Below, piece by piece: positions 48,698 through 57,767 of a DNA stretch of 63,444 nucleotides. Both the position numbers and the translations under genes were made by a program. Within the stretch, counting starts at the first letter, position 1. Each line of letters starts with the position of its first letter. Source of the stretch: Clostridia bacterium (GTDB lineage: Bacteria; Bacillota; Clostridia; TANB77; CAG-508); contig JAGALX010000058.1 of NCBI GenBank assembly GCA_017625035.1, positions 1 to 63,444 of the forward strand. The letters are read 5' to 3'. Under the pieces are notes generated by a model. The model saw only the letters and a program-made list of their open reading frames with translations. It had not been told where the DNA came from and searched no databases.

Positions 48698-49117
48698 TCA
48701 GTTATTTACTTTTTTCAAATATGTTTCTAATATATAAACTGCAGATATTGTGTCTACAATACTTCTTTTTTTATATTTATTTATATTTAAATAGTTCATT
48801 GTTTTATGTGCTGCAACAGTTGTTAATCTTTCGTCAATGCACTCTATGTTTATTTTTCCAAATTTGCATTTTATTTTGTGTATAAATTTTTCTGTTATTT
48901 CGGCCCTTTCTGTTTTTGTGCCATTCATATTTATTGGCATTCCTATAACAATTGTATCAAATTTGTATTCGTTCATTAATTCTTCTAATCTTTTTAATAC
49001 AATTTTATCATTTCCTTTATGATGAATTGTTTCTAGTCCTTGTGCGGTGATTCCTAGAGAATCTGTTATAGATATTCCAACTCTTGCATCTCCATAATCA
49101 ATTCCTAAAACTCTCAT
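48698..49117 (-). CDS. ruvX: RuvX/YqgF-type putative nuclease
   Basis: The 139-residue RNase H-fold protein has VLGIDYGDARVGISITDSLG at the start, IVIGMPINMNGT and CIDERLTTVAAHKTMN, the family motifs with catalytic acidic residues. The family is implicated in 16S rRNA 5'-end processing and Holliday junction resolution. It starts directly at the ireB stop (48-49 kb) and should be translationally coupled. Confidence 0.93.
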   Translation of the reverse strand: MRVLGIDYGDARVGISITDSLGITAQGLETIHHKGNDKIVLKRLEELMNEYKFDTIVIGMPINMNGTKTERAEITEKFIHKIKCKFGKINIECIDERLTTVAAHKTMNYLNINKYKKRSIVDTISAVYILETYLKKVNN

Positions 49118-49378
49118 TTATTCATCTAATCCTATATAATTTTTTACCATACATTCTAATAATTCGTCTCTTTCAACTTCTCTTATAAAATTTCTGGCAT
49201 TGTTGTGGCTTGTAATATATGTTGGATCTCCTGATAATATATATCCAACTATTTGATTTATTGGATTATATCCTTTTTGCAGAAGAGCTTCATACACATT
49301 TTTAAGAATTTCTTTTGTTTTATTATTTTTTTCTTTTTCAATTTGGAAACTTACAGTTTCGTCTGTTATCATAAACAT
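49118..49378 (-). CDS. ireB: IreB regulatory protein
   Basis: The 86-residue protein has [40 protein letters not shown] and [21 protein letters not shown], all family hallmarks of IreB (DUF965), a phosphorylation target of PASTA kinases that affects cell-wall stress and cephalosporin resistance in enterococci. It is the first gene of the ireB-ruvX-DUF1292 group; the usual upstream neighbour alaS is absent. Confidence 0.95.
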   Translation of the reverse strand: MFMITDETVSFQIEKEKNNKTKEILKNVYEALLQKGYNPINQIVGYILSGDPTYITSHNNARNFIREVERDELLECMVKNYIGLDE

Positions 49379-49385
49379 ACCTCCT

Positions 49386-50507
49386 TTATAAACACGTTAT
49401 ATCACTTTCATTTGAAGCAGCCTGTTTTAAATATTTGTTTAAAACATTTACTATTTCTTCTAATGCAGTTTGTTTATAATATGTTTTCATTGCAATATTT
49501 AATTTTGGAGCAACAGCTAGTCCATTCATACTTTCGTTTAAACTAGCAAATGTTTTTATTTTTATTTTTTCTATATCGTTTTTTATATCTTCTAAAAATT
49601 TACCTACACCATCTGCATCACTTCCAGAAAATACTATTGCTAATGTATTTTCATTATATTTGATACAAAAATATTCTGGAGATAAGTTTGTTTTTATAAA
49701 TTGCGTAACTTGTTTTATTACTGCATCTGCTGTTTTTTTGCTAATTTTTTCTTCAATTTGTTGTAAATTTATAATTTTTACTAATGATACTATAGAAGTT
49801 GGATATTTGTCAATTGTTTTTATTGCTTTGGAATATAAATATTCATATGTATATAGTCCTGTTGTTTCATCAATTTTTACTAAATTTTCTAATGTTCTTT
49901 GATTTTTTATAGTTCTTATTGCAGATATTAAATTGCTGTTTATTACTTCTAATATAGTAGTATCTATATTATCAAATTCATGAGGTTGATTTCCTTCTAT
50001 TAACCAATATCCAATACATATATTATCTGCATACATTGGGAAAAAAATTGCTGATTTTGCTCTTTCAAATTCCATATGCAAGTAAGGTAATTTTTCTCCT
50101 TGATCTACAGTAATATATTTAGGAGTAGCATTTTTAATGCTCTCCATAAATATATCTTGTGAATGTAAATTTTCAAAGGTTTCCCAATGTTTATTATTTA
50201 CATTTGAAGCTTCTATTTTATATTTTACTCCATCAAAAATTACAATTGTAGAATATTTTATTTCATATTTTTCTATTAAAATATTATTAATTTTATTTAT
50301 CTTTTCACTTGAGGAAATAAGATTATTACCTATAATTTCCATAAAATTTTGCAAAAGTGTTAGTGAATTTACTTTCTGACTAGTAATTTTTAATTTTTTT
50401 ATTTTTTCATTCATACTAAAAGTTTTTATCAATAATATAGCAATTCCACCAATTAGTAATATTACTATGATTAATAAGATTAACATTCCTGTGTTCACAA
50501 ATATCAC
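49386..50507 (-). CDS. GAF and degenerate GGDEF membrane protein
   Basis: The 373-residue protein has one N-terminal helix (residues 5-28), a GAF-like sensor region (about 55-205, [21 protein letters not shown]) and a GGDEF-like domain (about 215-345) that keeps [18 protein letters not shown] and [10 protein letters not shown] but has [12 protein letters not shown] where the GG(D/E)EF loop should be. It is therefore unlikely to make cyclic di-GMP and may be a receptor or structural homologue. It lies next to the giant TadZ-like gene (27-bp gap). Confidence 0.75.
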   Translation of the reverse strand: MIFVNTGMLILLIIVILLIGGIAILLIKTFSMNEKIKKLKITSQKVNSLTLLQNFMEIIGNNLISSSEKINKINNILIEKYEIKYSTIVIFDGVKYKIEASNVNNKHWETFENLHSQDIFMESIKNATPKYITVDQGEKLPYLHMEFERAKSAIFFPMYADNICIGYWLIEGNQPHEFDNIDTTILEVINSNLISAIRTIKNQRTLENLVKIDETTGLYTYEYLYSKAIKTIDKYPTSIVSLVKIINLQQIEEKISKKTADAVIKQVTQFIKTNLSPEYFCIKYNENTLAIVFSGSDADGVGKFLEDIKNDIEKIKIKTFASLNESMNGLAVAPKLNIAMKTYYKQTALEEIVNVLNKYLKQAASNESDITCL

Positions 50508-50534
50508 CTACCATTTAAAGTCTTACTTTTAATA

Positions 50535-53500
50535 TTATTTTGATTTTTTGTTTTGATTTTTTATTTTAATTCCATTTATTGGATACACCATTTTTGCCAA
50601 TCTATTAAAACTATTTAATAAATTTCTTGAATATCCTCTTATTGTTAATTTACATTTAATTAATTCTTCTAAATATTTTGCATAATTTTTTTCTTCAAAT
50701 GGAATTGTCAAATATTCAATTTCATCACTGTTAAATAAATTCAATTGATATGTTGTATCTGGAGAATTATATACTGACATTGCTGAAATTAAATCTTTAT
50801 CACTTATTCCTCCTACACGTATATCCATATTCAATAATATTCTTAATTTTTCTTCACCTAATACTTTGTTCATTTTTAATTTTTTCATAAATGATGTTAA
50901 TGATTGTATTGTTAATATATCTAAGCTTTGTATTAAATATATTTCTTGGGCTATTGAAAAATATTCTAAATCAGTTTCAAAATCACAGTCTAATAATACT
51001 AAAGAATGATTACTTAATAATGTATTAATTACTGCATCTTTATCTTCTATTTCATCATCTGAATTTGGTAAAGTTGTATACACAGTTAAATTTTTATTAA
51101 CTTTTATTCCATCACAAATTCCGCTTCTTAATTTTTCAAAACATGAAAATGCAGTAGTTCTTAATCGCTCCTCATTTTCTGTGAAAATATAATATGAATT
51201 TTTATTTTTAGTTAAATCTAATACTGCTGTCTTTATTCCTTGTTCTGATAGTAATAACGCTAAATTATTTATTATAAATGATGTTCCATTTCTACGTGCA
51301 CCTACAAATGCTGCTATATTTTGATTTTCTTTTATGCTTATTTGATGCGATTTTATATTAGATTGTGCAGTTTCATTTTTATTATCTACATTTGCATTAT
51401 CTTCTACATTATTTATTTCATTTAGTTGTTTTGATATGCTGTAGTTTGGATTGTAGTTTTTATTTTTTATTCCATTAAATACATTGTCATTTGAAGTAGA
51501 GCTTGGTATAGTTTTATCTTCAATTCTTAATATATCATCATCGTCTTCTTCTGAATCTAAATTTAATATATCGTCTTCGTCTTCTTCTGAATCTAAATTT
51601 AATATATCATCATCTTCTTCATCTGAATCTAAGTTTAATATGTCGTCTTTATCTTCTTCTAAATCAAAATTTAGTATGTCGTCATCGTCTTCTTCTTCTG
51701 AATCTAGATTTAATATGTCATCATCTTCATCATCTGAATCTAAGTTTAATATGTCGTCTTCATCTTCTTCTAAATCAAAATTTAGTATGTCGTCATCGTC
51801 TTCTTCTGAATCTAGATTTACTATGTTGTCTTCTTTCTCTTCTGAATCTAGACTTAATATGTCGTCATCGTCTTCTTCTGAATCTAAGTTTAACAGGTCG
51901 TCATCATCATCTTCTGAATCTAGATTTAATATGTCATCATCATCTTCTTCTAAATCAAAATTTAGTATGTCGTCATCGTCTTCTTCTTCTGAATCTAGAT
52001 TTAATATGTCATCATCATCTTCGTCTGAATCTAAGTTTAATATGTCGTCTTCATGATCTTCTAAATCAAAATTTAATATGTCATCATCATCATCTTCTTC
52101 TGAATCTAAGTTTAATATGTCGTCGTCTTCATCATTGAAATCTAACTCGTCATTATCTTCGAATTCTTCTTCATCATTGAAATCAAGCTCGTCTTCATCT
52201 TCTAATTCGTCTTCATCATTGAAATCTAACTCGTCTTCATCTTCGAATTCGTCTTCATCGTTGAAATCAAACTCATCTTCATCTTCGAATTCTTCTTCAT
52301 CATTGAAATCAAGCTCATCTTCATCTTCTAATTCGTCTTCATCAGTGAAATCAAACTCGTCTTCATCTTCGAATTCTTCTTCATCATTGAAATCAAGCTC
52401 ATCTTCATCTTCGAATTCTTCTTCATCATTGAAATCAAACTCGTCTTCATCTTCGAATTCTTCTTCATCATTGAAATCTAACTCGTCTTCATCTTCAAAT
52501 TCGTCTTCATCATTGAAATCAAACTCGTCTTCATCTTCGAATTCTTCTTCATCGTTGAAATCAAACTCGTCTTCATCTTCGAATTCTTTTTCATCATTGA
52601 AATCAAACTCGTCTTCATCTTCGAATTCTTCTTCATCGTTGAAATCAAACTCGTCTTCATCTTCGAATTCGTCTTCATCATTGAAATCAAACTCGTCTTC
52701 ATCTTCGAATTCTTCTTCATCATCGAAATCTAATAATTCTTCATCATAAAAATCTAGTTCGCTATTATCTGTTATTTCTTCATCTAAATTTAAGTTGTAA
52801 TTTTTATCTAAATCTTCACTTATATAGTCAAAATCTTCATCTTCAAGGTCATCATCATCTAGATTTGACTTGCTATATTTTTTTAATTCGTCTTCATCTT
52901 TTGTATTTAATTTATTTTTTAAAGTATTGTTATTTTTGGCTTGTATAGTTTTTTTATCATCTATATTTACTGAAGTTTGTTTAGTTTTTTCAGTATTTTT
53001 TTGTTGCTTTTGATTTTCCTTTTTTTCAGATAAATTAATATTTTCATCATTTTGTTTTGTTATAACTTTTTTGTGTTCATTATTATTTTTATGAACTTTA
53101 GTTTCGATTTGCTCTTTATTTTCTACAATACTTTTATTGATTTTTGAGGCTATTATTTCTTTTTTGGGTTCTTCTATTTTTTCAATAGTTTCTACAACTT
53201 TACGAGGCCTTCCTCTTCCTCTTTTTACCTTAACTTCTTCCTCTTTTTCTGCTCTTTCTTTACGAGGTCTTCCTCTTCCTCTTTTCTTTTCTGGTATAAC
53301 AGCATCTTTTGTTCCTGTTTTTTCTAATATATTATTTTCTTCTTTTATTGAATTTTCTGATACTTGTTTATTGTTTTGTTTTTTTGCCAGTTCTTCTGTT
53401 ACCGGCTTATTGTTTGCTTTTTTGGCTAATTCTTCTGTTACTTGCATATTGTTTGCTTTTTTGGCTAGATTTTCTGATACTTGCTTATTGTTTGCTTTTT

Positions 53501-54335
53501 TTGCCATTTCTTCTGCTACTTGCGTATTGTTTGATTTTTTTGTTGATTCTTTTGATACTTGCTTATTGTTTGCTTTTTTTGCTAGTTCTTCTGATATTTG
53601 ATTATTATTTTCTTTTTTTATTTGATTTTTTGCTTCATCATTTATTTTTAATTGTTCATTTTTTGGCATATCCACGAACTTTCTATATTTAGAACTGCCT
53701 TTTTGAAGTATTTTTCTAGTGTTTTCATTTAATGATTTTATTATTATTATTATGCTCTTTTTATCAAATTTAGAGCATAAATTGTCGAATCTTGTTATAT
53801 ATTTTTCTTCAGCTAAATCTTTTCTGTTTAAGTAATTTATGTTTTTTATTAATATTTCATCAGATATTTTTGTATCTGTATTAGTTGGCTTGCTATCATT
53901 TTCAATTTCATAATATTTTAAAGCACTTTTTTTATCTCTAGGATTTATAATTAAATCATAAATATTCCTTTTTATTTTTTCTTTTCCTATTATTATGTTA
54001 AAGATGTTCATTTCTATTAATTTGCTTATATTTTTTTTACTTTCACATATATAGATAATTTTTGTGTTTTTATTATTGTTTTCAGAAATTTTAGAAATAT
54101 CATTTAATCTTTTTAATAATATTTTTTCTCCATTTTCATTTTGTTTAATTCTTAAATCTAAATCCTCACTAATTATAATTCTATCATAATTATTATTCTC
54201 TTGTAATTCTCTTATAATTGCAGTAAAGTTTTTAACTTCTTTATATATAATTTTCTTTTTGTAGTCTTGTTGATATTTACGTACTATACTATCAACAATA
54301 TTATTTTCATCCCTTATTGCAAATAACACTTTCAT
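50535..54335 (-). CDS. Giant TadZ/CpaE-like protein with AT-hooks and acidic repeats
   Basis: The 1266-residue protein has five zones. Residues 1 to about 150 resemble an atypical receiver domain (MKVLFAIRDENNIVDSIVRK, with IIISEDLDL). Residues about 245-315 carry repeats of KKANNKQVSEE type. Near 350-380 are two AT-hook-like motifs, KKRGRGRPRK and KRGRGRPRK. Residues about 533-735 repeat a 14-residue unit (EDEDEFDFNDEEEF) some 14 times, then about 735-938 repeat a DDDILNLDSEE-type unit. The C-terminal 260 residues are ParA/MinD-like (FVGARRNGTSFIINNLALLL, LVLLDCDFETD) with a changed Walker A, as in CpaE/TadZ. Such proteins place pilus or secretion systems at cell sites. A coding reading is supported by uninterrupted frame and clean neighbours. 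Confidence 0.85.
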   Translation of the reverse strand: MKVLFAIRDENNIVDSIVRKYQQDYKKKIIYKEVKNFTAIIRELQENNNYDRIIISEDLDLRIKQNENGEKILLKRLNDISKISENNNKNTKIIYICESKKNISKLIEMNIFNIIIGKEKIKRNIYDLIINPRDKKSALKYYEIENDSKPTNTDTKISDEILIKNINYLNRKDLAEEKYITRFDNLCSKFDKKSIIIIIKSLNENTRKILQKGSSKYRKFVDMPKNEQLKINDEAKNQIKKENNNQISEELAKKANNKQVSKESTKKSNNTQVAEEMAKKANNKQVSENLAKKANNMQVTEELAKKANNKPVTEELAKKQNNKQVSENSIKEENNILEKTGTKDAVIPEKKRGRGRPRKERAEKEEEVKVKRGRGRPRKVVETIEKIEEPKKEIIASKINKSIVENKEQIETKVHKNNNEHKKVITKQNDENINLSEKKENQKQQKNTEKTKQTSVNIDDKKTIQAKNNNTLKNKLNTKDEDELKKYSKSNLDDDDLEDEDFDYISEDLDKNYNLNLDEEITDNSELDFYDEELLDFDDEEEFEDEDEFDFNDEDEFEDEDEFDFNDEEEFEDEDEFDFNDEKEFEDEDEFDFNDEEEFEDEDEFDFNDEDEFEDEDELDFNDEEEFEDEDEFDFNDEEEFEDEDELDFNDEEEFEDEDEFDFTDEDELEDEDELDFNDEEEFEDEDEFDFNDEDEFEDEDELDFNDEDELEDEDELDFNDEEEFEDNDELDFNDEDDDILNLDSEEDDDDDILNFDLEDHEDDILNLDSDEDDDDILNLDSEEEDDDDILNFDLEEDDDDILNLDSEDDDDDLLNLDSEEDDDDILSLDSEEKEDNIVNLDSEEDDDDILNFDLEEDEDDILNLDSDDEDDDILNLDSEEEDDDDILNFDLEEDKDDILNLDSDEEDDDILNLDSEEDEDDILNLDSEEDDDDILRIEDKTIPSSTSNDNVFNGIKNKNYNPNYSISKQLNEINNVEDNANVDNKNETAQSNIKSHQISIKENQNIAAFVGARRNGTSFIINNLALLLSEQGIKTAVLDLTKNKNSYYIFTENEERLRTTAFSCFEKLRSGICDGIKVNKNLTVYTTLPNSDDEIEDKDAVINTLLSNHSLVLLDCDFETDLEYFSIAQEIYLIQSLDILTIQSLTSFMKKLKMNKVLGEEKLRILLNMDIRVGGISDKDLISAMSVYNSPDTTYQLNLFNSDEIEYLTIPFEEKNYAKYLEELIKCKLTIRGYSRNLLNSFNRLAKMVYPINGIKIKNQNKKSK
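51520..52130 (-). repeat. Coding repeat, Asp-rich DDDILNLDSEE-type units
   Basis: About 16-17 variable units of roughly 33-39 bp encode a pattern with three Asp, Ile-Leu-Asn-Leu/Phe-Asp and two or three acidic residues. Units differ by single codons, with LNLDSEE and LNFDLEE forms alternating, suggesting expansion of a compound unit. Such repeats often vary in number between strains. Confidence 0.85.
52130..52740 (-). repeat. Coding tandem repeat, 42-bp acidic units
   Basis: About 14 units of 42 bp encode EDEDEFDFNDEEEF with small changes (DEF/DEL, EEEF/EDEF, FND/FTD). DNA identity between units is high, and the frame is kept in every unit. The stretch is low-complexity, net charge strongly negative, with a Phe every few residues. 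Confidence 0.9.
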
Positions 54336-54371
54336 TTGTAATACCTCCGTTTTTTTATTTTATGTTCTTTG

Positions 54372-55241
54372 TTAGTTTTTCCCATTTGGCTTTTTTAATA
54401 TACCTTTTTTATTATTTTGACCTGGAATTATAACATCTGTACCTATAACTCCCTTTACTGATGATAAATCTCTTGTTACAACCGAAGGTTTATTTTCTTC
54501 ATCAGTTATATCTTTTACACTTATTTTAGCAATTTTCATATACTCTTTTGAATTTTCTTCTAATATTATTTTTATATTTAATGGTAATTTATTTATTATT
54601 GTTTGTAATTGTTCTTCATTATACTCTCTTACTAATTTTGCAAATCCTTTTACACATTTATCTGTTTTTTCTTTATTTCTGTTAAACCAATTTAGTATAT
54701 TAAATAGCTCTTTATCACTTATAATTTTAGAATTACTTACATTACTAGTATATTTTAAATCTTTAGGAGCTATATTATATAATATTTTTGCATTTTTTTT
54801 ATTGCGCGGCTTATCTAATAATGCACATACATTTTGAATTGTTCTTCTTTTTCCTGTTAAAATATTATATATACCTAAAACAAATAATTGTGATATTATT
54901 GGATCTCTTTCACTCCTTCTATCACTACATATTAATATAATAGGTATTCCTGTTCCATCTTCTTTATATGCTTCATCTGTAATTTCGTCTAAATGTTTAT
55001 ATAAATTTGCATCTTCAGCTTCATAACTATCGTTTATATTTTTTTCTAAATCTTCGCTTATTACGATTACATCATAGCGATTGTCTCTTGTTTGCTTAAT
55101 TTCATTTACTATTGCATCATAATAAAAAGCTCTTTTATATGAAACTATTTTTTTATATTGTTTTTGATATTCATTTAGTATGACATCTACAATATCATCC
55201 TTGCTGTTTTCACTATTACTAACTGCAAAAAGTACCCTCAT
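54372..55241 (-). CDS. Receiver-like paralogue of the giant protein's N-terminus
   Basis: The 289-residue soluble protein starts MRVLFAVSNSENSKDDIVDVILNE-like and continues with YDAIVNEIKQTRDNRYDVIV and ISEDLEKNI, matching the first 150 residues of the next gene (MKVLFAIRDENNIVDSIV, with NNYDRIIISEDLDL). A second segment (ILNWFNRNKEKTDKCVKGFA) also has a counterpart there. It lacks the ATPase and repeat zones. It is probably a free partner of the TadZ-like protein. A true receiver phosphorylation site was not recognised. Confidence 0.7.
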   Translation of the reverse strand: MRVLFAVSNSENSKDDIVDVILNEYQKQYKKIVSYKRAFYYDAIVNEIKQTRDNRYDVIVISEDLEKNINDSYEAEDANLYKHLDEITDEAYKEDGTGIPIILICSDRRSERDPIISQLFVLGIYNILTGKRRTIQNVCALLDKPRNKKNAKILYNIAPKDLKYTSNVSNSKIISDKELFNILNWFNRNKEKTDKCVKGFAKLVREYNEEQLQTIINKLPLNIKIILEENSKEYMKIAKISVKDITDEENKPSVVTRDLSSVKGVIGTDVIIPGQNNKKGILKKPNGKN

Positions 55242-55262
55242 TTTCCACTCCTTTTTCTTATG

Positions 55263-55691
55263 TTAATCTGTAGATTTAGTAGCAATAGCAAATATTAATG
55301 GTAATATTTGACATATAATGATTATTGTTATAACTGCAATCATTGAACTAAATCCTTTATCTCTGATGTCTAATCGTTTTAATCCGATTACATATTGAAG
55401 TATTGCACAAATCGCAACACCTAATATTCCTAATGGTATACTATATATTTGTACTAAATTTAAAATATATGCAACTAATCCATATGAATCAGATCCATAT
55501 TTAGTTTTATAATACTCTAAACTTCCTAATTGCTCTTGTTTCATTTCTTCTAATGTTGTTGCTGAGCTTTCCTGTGTTAAAGTATTTACACTATTTTGAT
55601 TTGAACTTGCTTCTGTTGCATATATTGTTATTGTACTAAAAAATAATATTACTGTAATTATTATTGGTAATTTTTTTATCATATTATACAT
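55263..55691 (-). CDS. Small membrane protein with signal peptide, pilin/TrbC-like layout
   Basis: The 142-residue protein has a signal peptide (KKLPIIITVILFFSTITIYA, then TEASS), a polar Ser/Thr/Glu/Gln-rich stretch, and two long C-terminal helices (GLVAYILNLVQIYSIPLGI and onwards, then GFSSMIAVITIIIICQILP). This resembles VirB2/TrbC-type pilins. It is 21 bp upstream of the receiver-like gene and thus part of the TadZ-like group. Identification by layout only. Confidence 0.55.
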   Translation of the reverse strand: MYNMIKKLPIIITVILFFSTITIYATEASSNQNSVNTLTQESSATTLEEMKQEQLGSLEYYKTKYGSDSYGLVAYILNLVQIYSIPLGILGVAICAILQYVIGLKRLDIRDKGFSSMIAVITIIIICQILPLIFAIATKSTD

Positions 55692-55885
55692 TTTTTTCTC
55701 CTTTCATAACTACATTTTGCATAATTCTAACTTATTATATAATACACTACAATACATAAAATATCAAGAAAATATTTCTATTTTATATATTAAAATCAAA
55801 AAATGTAAAAAAAGCCTCTTATTGCTATGCTTATAAAAAATTTCTTACTGAACTGTAACATTAAAATTATTTTTTTTTTACAAAA

Positions 55886-55919
55886 AACAAGATAGATTCG
55901 TAAATTTATCTACCTTGTT
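55886..55919 (-). terminator. Intrinsic terminator of spo0A
   Basis: AACAAGATAGAT (55886-55897) pairs with ATCTACCTTGTT (55908-55919) with one mismatch. On the minus strand the stem is followed by T residues (TTGTTTTTTG). It lies 49 bp past the stop reached by the frameshifted spo0A reading. Confidence 0.75.
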
Positions 55920-55967
55920 CTTAAATTTATATATGAAACTTTTAATTTATGCAATGCAGTTTTATTT

Positions 55968-56787
55968 TTATGCACTTTTAAGTTCTAATCTTAATTTATC
56001 AGCAATCATTGCTATAAATTCTGAATTTGTTGGCTTACCTTTTACTGCTGATACTGTATAACCAAATATACTTTCTACTATGCCTTGTTCTCCTCTTCCG
56101 CCACGCTACTTCTATTGCGTGACGAATTGCTCTTTCTACACGTGATGGTGTTGTGTGATATTTATGAGCTATATCTGGATATAATTGTTTTGTTATTTGA
56201 TTTATTATATCAATATCATTTACAACCATCATTATAGCTTCGCGTAAATATTGATATCCTTTTATATGTGCTGGCACACCTATTTCGTGTATTACATTAG
56301 TTACTAATGCTTCTAGGTTTTCTTCATTCTTTTTATCTTCTGGTGCAATTTCTATGTATGCAGGTTTTATTTCTCTGTTTATGTATGAATTTTTCACTTG
56401 TATTGGTTGAAAAAATTTTAGTTCTTTTATTCTTTTTATTAGTACTTCTATTTCAAACGGTTTTACTATATAATACTGAGCCCCTAAATTGATTGCTTTT
56501 TGAGTTATTTTATCTTGACCAACAGCTGATAACATTATGCACATTGGCATTTTTGTTATACCATTTTCATTAATTTTTTCTAATACTCCTAGCCCATCTA
56601 AACGTGGCATTATTACATCTAACAGTACAATGTCTGGTTCTAAATTTTTTATCATATCAAATGCTTCTATTCCGTCGCGCGCCATTCCTATTAATTCTAA
56701 TTGTTCTTCGGCTTTTACATAACTTGCCAAAGTTGCAGAAAAATCACTATTATCATCTGCTATTAATACTGTTATTTTTTTATTCAC
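55968..56787 (-). CDS. spo0A: Sporulation master regulator Spo0A, completed by a +1 frameshift at CGG
   Basis: Spo0A is the phospho-activated transcription factor that starts sporulation. It begins at a GTG with AGGAGG 7 nt upstream. The receiver domain has [12 protein letters not shown], the phosphoacceptor Asp in [19 protein letters not shown] and [13 protein letters not shown]. The effector domain has [20 protein letters not shown] and [18 protein letters not shown]. Then comes CGG at codon 230 (56100-56098): the zero frame gives 21 unrelated residues and stops. Skipping C gives [20 protein letters not shown] and then [20 protein letters not shown] and the stop at 55968, the almost invariant end of Spo0A. 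The total is about 272 residues, normal for the family. The truncated form would lack the last part of the DNA-binding domain. Confidence 0.92.
56098..56100 (-). other. In-frame CGG, putative +1 frameshift site (spo0A)
   Basis: Context TGG CGG AAG AGG; skipping C gives TGG GGA AGA GGA, encoding AWGRGE where Spo0A proteins normally have AW(S/G)RG. This is the clearest homology-based case. Confidence 0.85.
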
Positions 56788-56887
56788 CCTAAAACCTCCT
56801 AATTTATCTTTTTTACCTCCAAATTATACTTTCTTTTTTTCCGGTTTGCAATATAAAATGGCGGATTTTATAGGGTTTCGTGCTCTT

Positions 56888-57538
56888 TTAATCGACATCA
56901 TTCGACAATCTAAGTATATGCTTTTGTCGAATTACGCCGAAACTTATAATATTTAAATTGTTTTTGCTTTCCATTTCTTGTTCAAGATTACTTTTTTCTT
57001 CATCATTTACTTCTATTTTACAAATAACAATATTTGAATATGCGCAATTTATTATATTAATATTATTTTTATTACAATAATATTTGAATTTTTCGAAATT
57101 TGAATATTCCAGTTTTACATTTACCTCATATCCTAATTCTTTATCTACTATATTTGCAGAATTCAAAGATTTTTTTAATGAATCTGAATATGCTCTTACC
57201 AATCCGCCTGTTCCAAGTAATATTCCACCAAAATATCTTGTAACAACAGCTACTACATTGTATATTCCCATTTTTTCAAGAATTTCTAGCATAGGTGCTC
57301 CTGCGGTTCCACTTGGCTCTCCATCATCACTAAATTTTTTAGTTATTTGATTATTTTCTATAATTAAATATGCAAAACAATTGTGTTTTGCATCATAATA
57401 TTTTTTCTTTATTTGTTTTATAATTTGTTCGGCCTCTTCTGATGATTCTACATAAAATAAATTTGCAATAAATCTAGATTTTTTTTCAACAATTTCTGCT
57501 GAAACCGATTTGTCTAAAATAGTTTTAAATTCATGCAT
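56888..57538 (-). CDS. YigZ/IMPACT family protein
   Basis: The 216-residue protein has the UPF0029 core: SRFIANLFYVESSEEAEQII, KKYYDAKHNCFAYLI, FSDDGEPSGTAGAPMLEIL and VVAVVTRYFGGILLGTGGLV, followed by a small C-terminal ferredoxin-like domain. The family binds nucleic acid or ribosomes and relates to eukaryotic IMPACT, which controls GCN2; the bacterial role is unclear. Confidence 0.93.
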   Translation of the reverse strand: MHEFKTILDKSVSAEIVEKKSRFIANLFYVESSEEAEQIIKQIKKKYYDAKHNCFAYLIIENNQITKKFSDDGEPSGTAGAPMLEILEKMGIYNVVAVVTRYFGGILLGTGGLVRAYSDSLKKSLNSANIVDKELGYEVNVKLEYSNFEKFKYYCNKNNINIINCAYSNIVICKIEVNDEEKSNLEQEMESKNNLNIISFGVIRQKHILRLSNDVD

Positions 57539-57589
57539 TTGTAGTTCCTTCTTTCTTAAGATGACTTTAGAAGAAAAGCGGACATTACA

Positions 57590-57765
57590 TCTGTTTATAA
57601 CATTTTATCGTCCGCCTCTTTGTTCTCACGCCAATTTTTGAAAAAAATTGTGTGCAATATTTTTTTATAATAGAAAAATATTTTTAGTTAACTTTTACTC
57701 ATATATCAAATTCTCCTATTATAGAACAATAGTGGCGCATTTATTTAACATATTCTAAATTTTAA
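57590..57765. repeat. Structured intergenic repeat, copy A
   Basis: Three stem-loops in a row: GCGGAC...GTCCGC (about 57598-57615 region), an A/T hairpin around CAATTTTTGAAAAAAATTG with TGTGCAAT after it, and a longer one with TATAATAG...CTATTATA at about 57666-57725. GTTAACTTTTA lies in the third loop. A partial extra copy begins AATAGTGGCGCATTT at 57727. The same order occurs at 59155-59330 with different stem sequences. Confidence 0.65.
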
Positions 57766-57767
57766 AT

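Noticed and set aside
51484..52749. Long Ser-rich plus-strand reading frames opposite the acidic repeats
   Set aside because: They are the complement of the repeat array in the giant minus-strand gene; the repeat unit makes any frame open.
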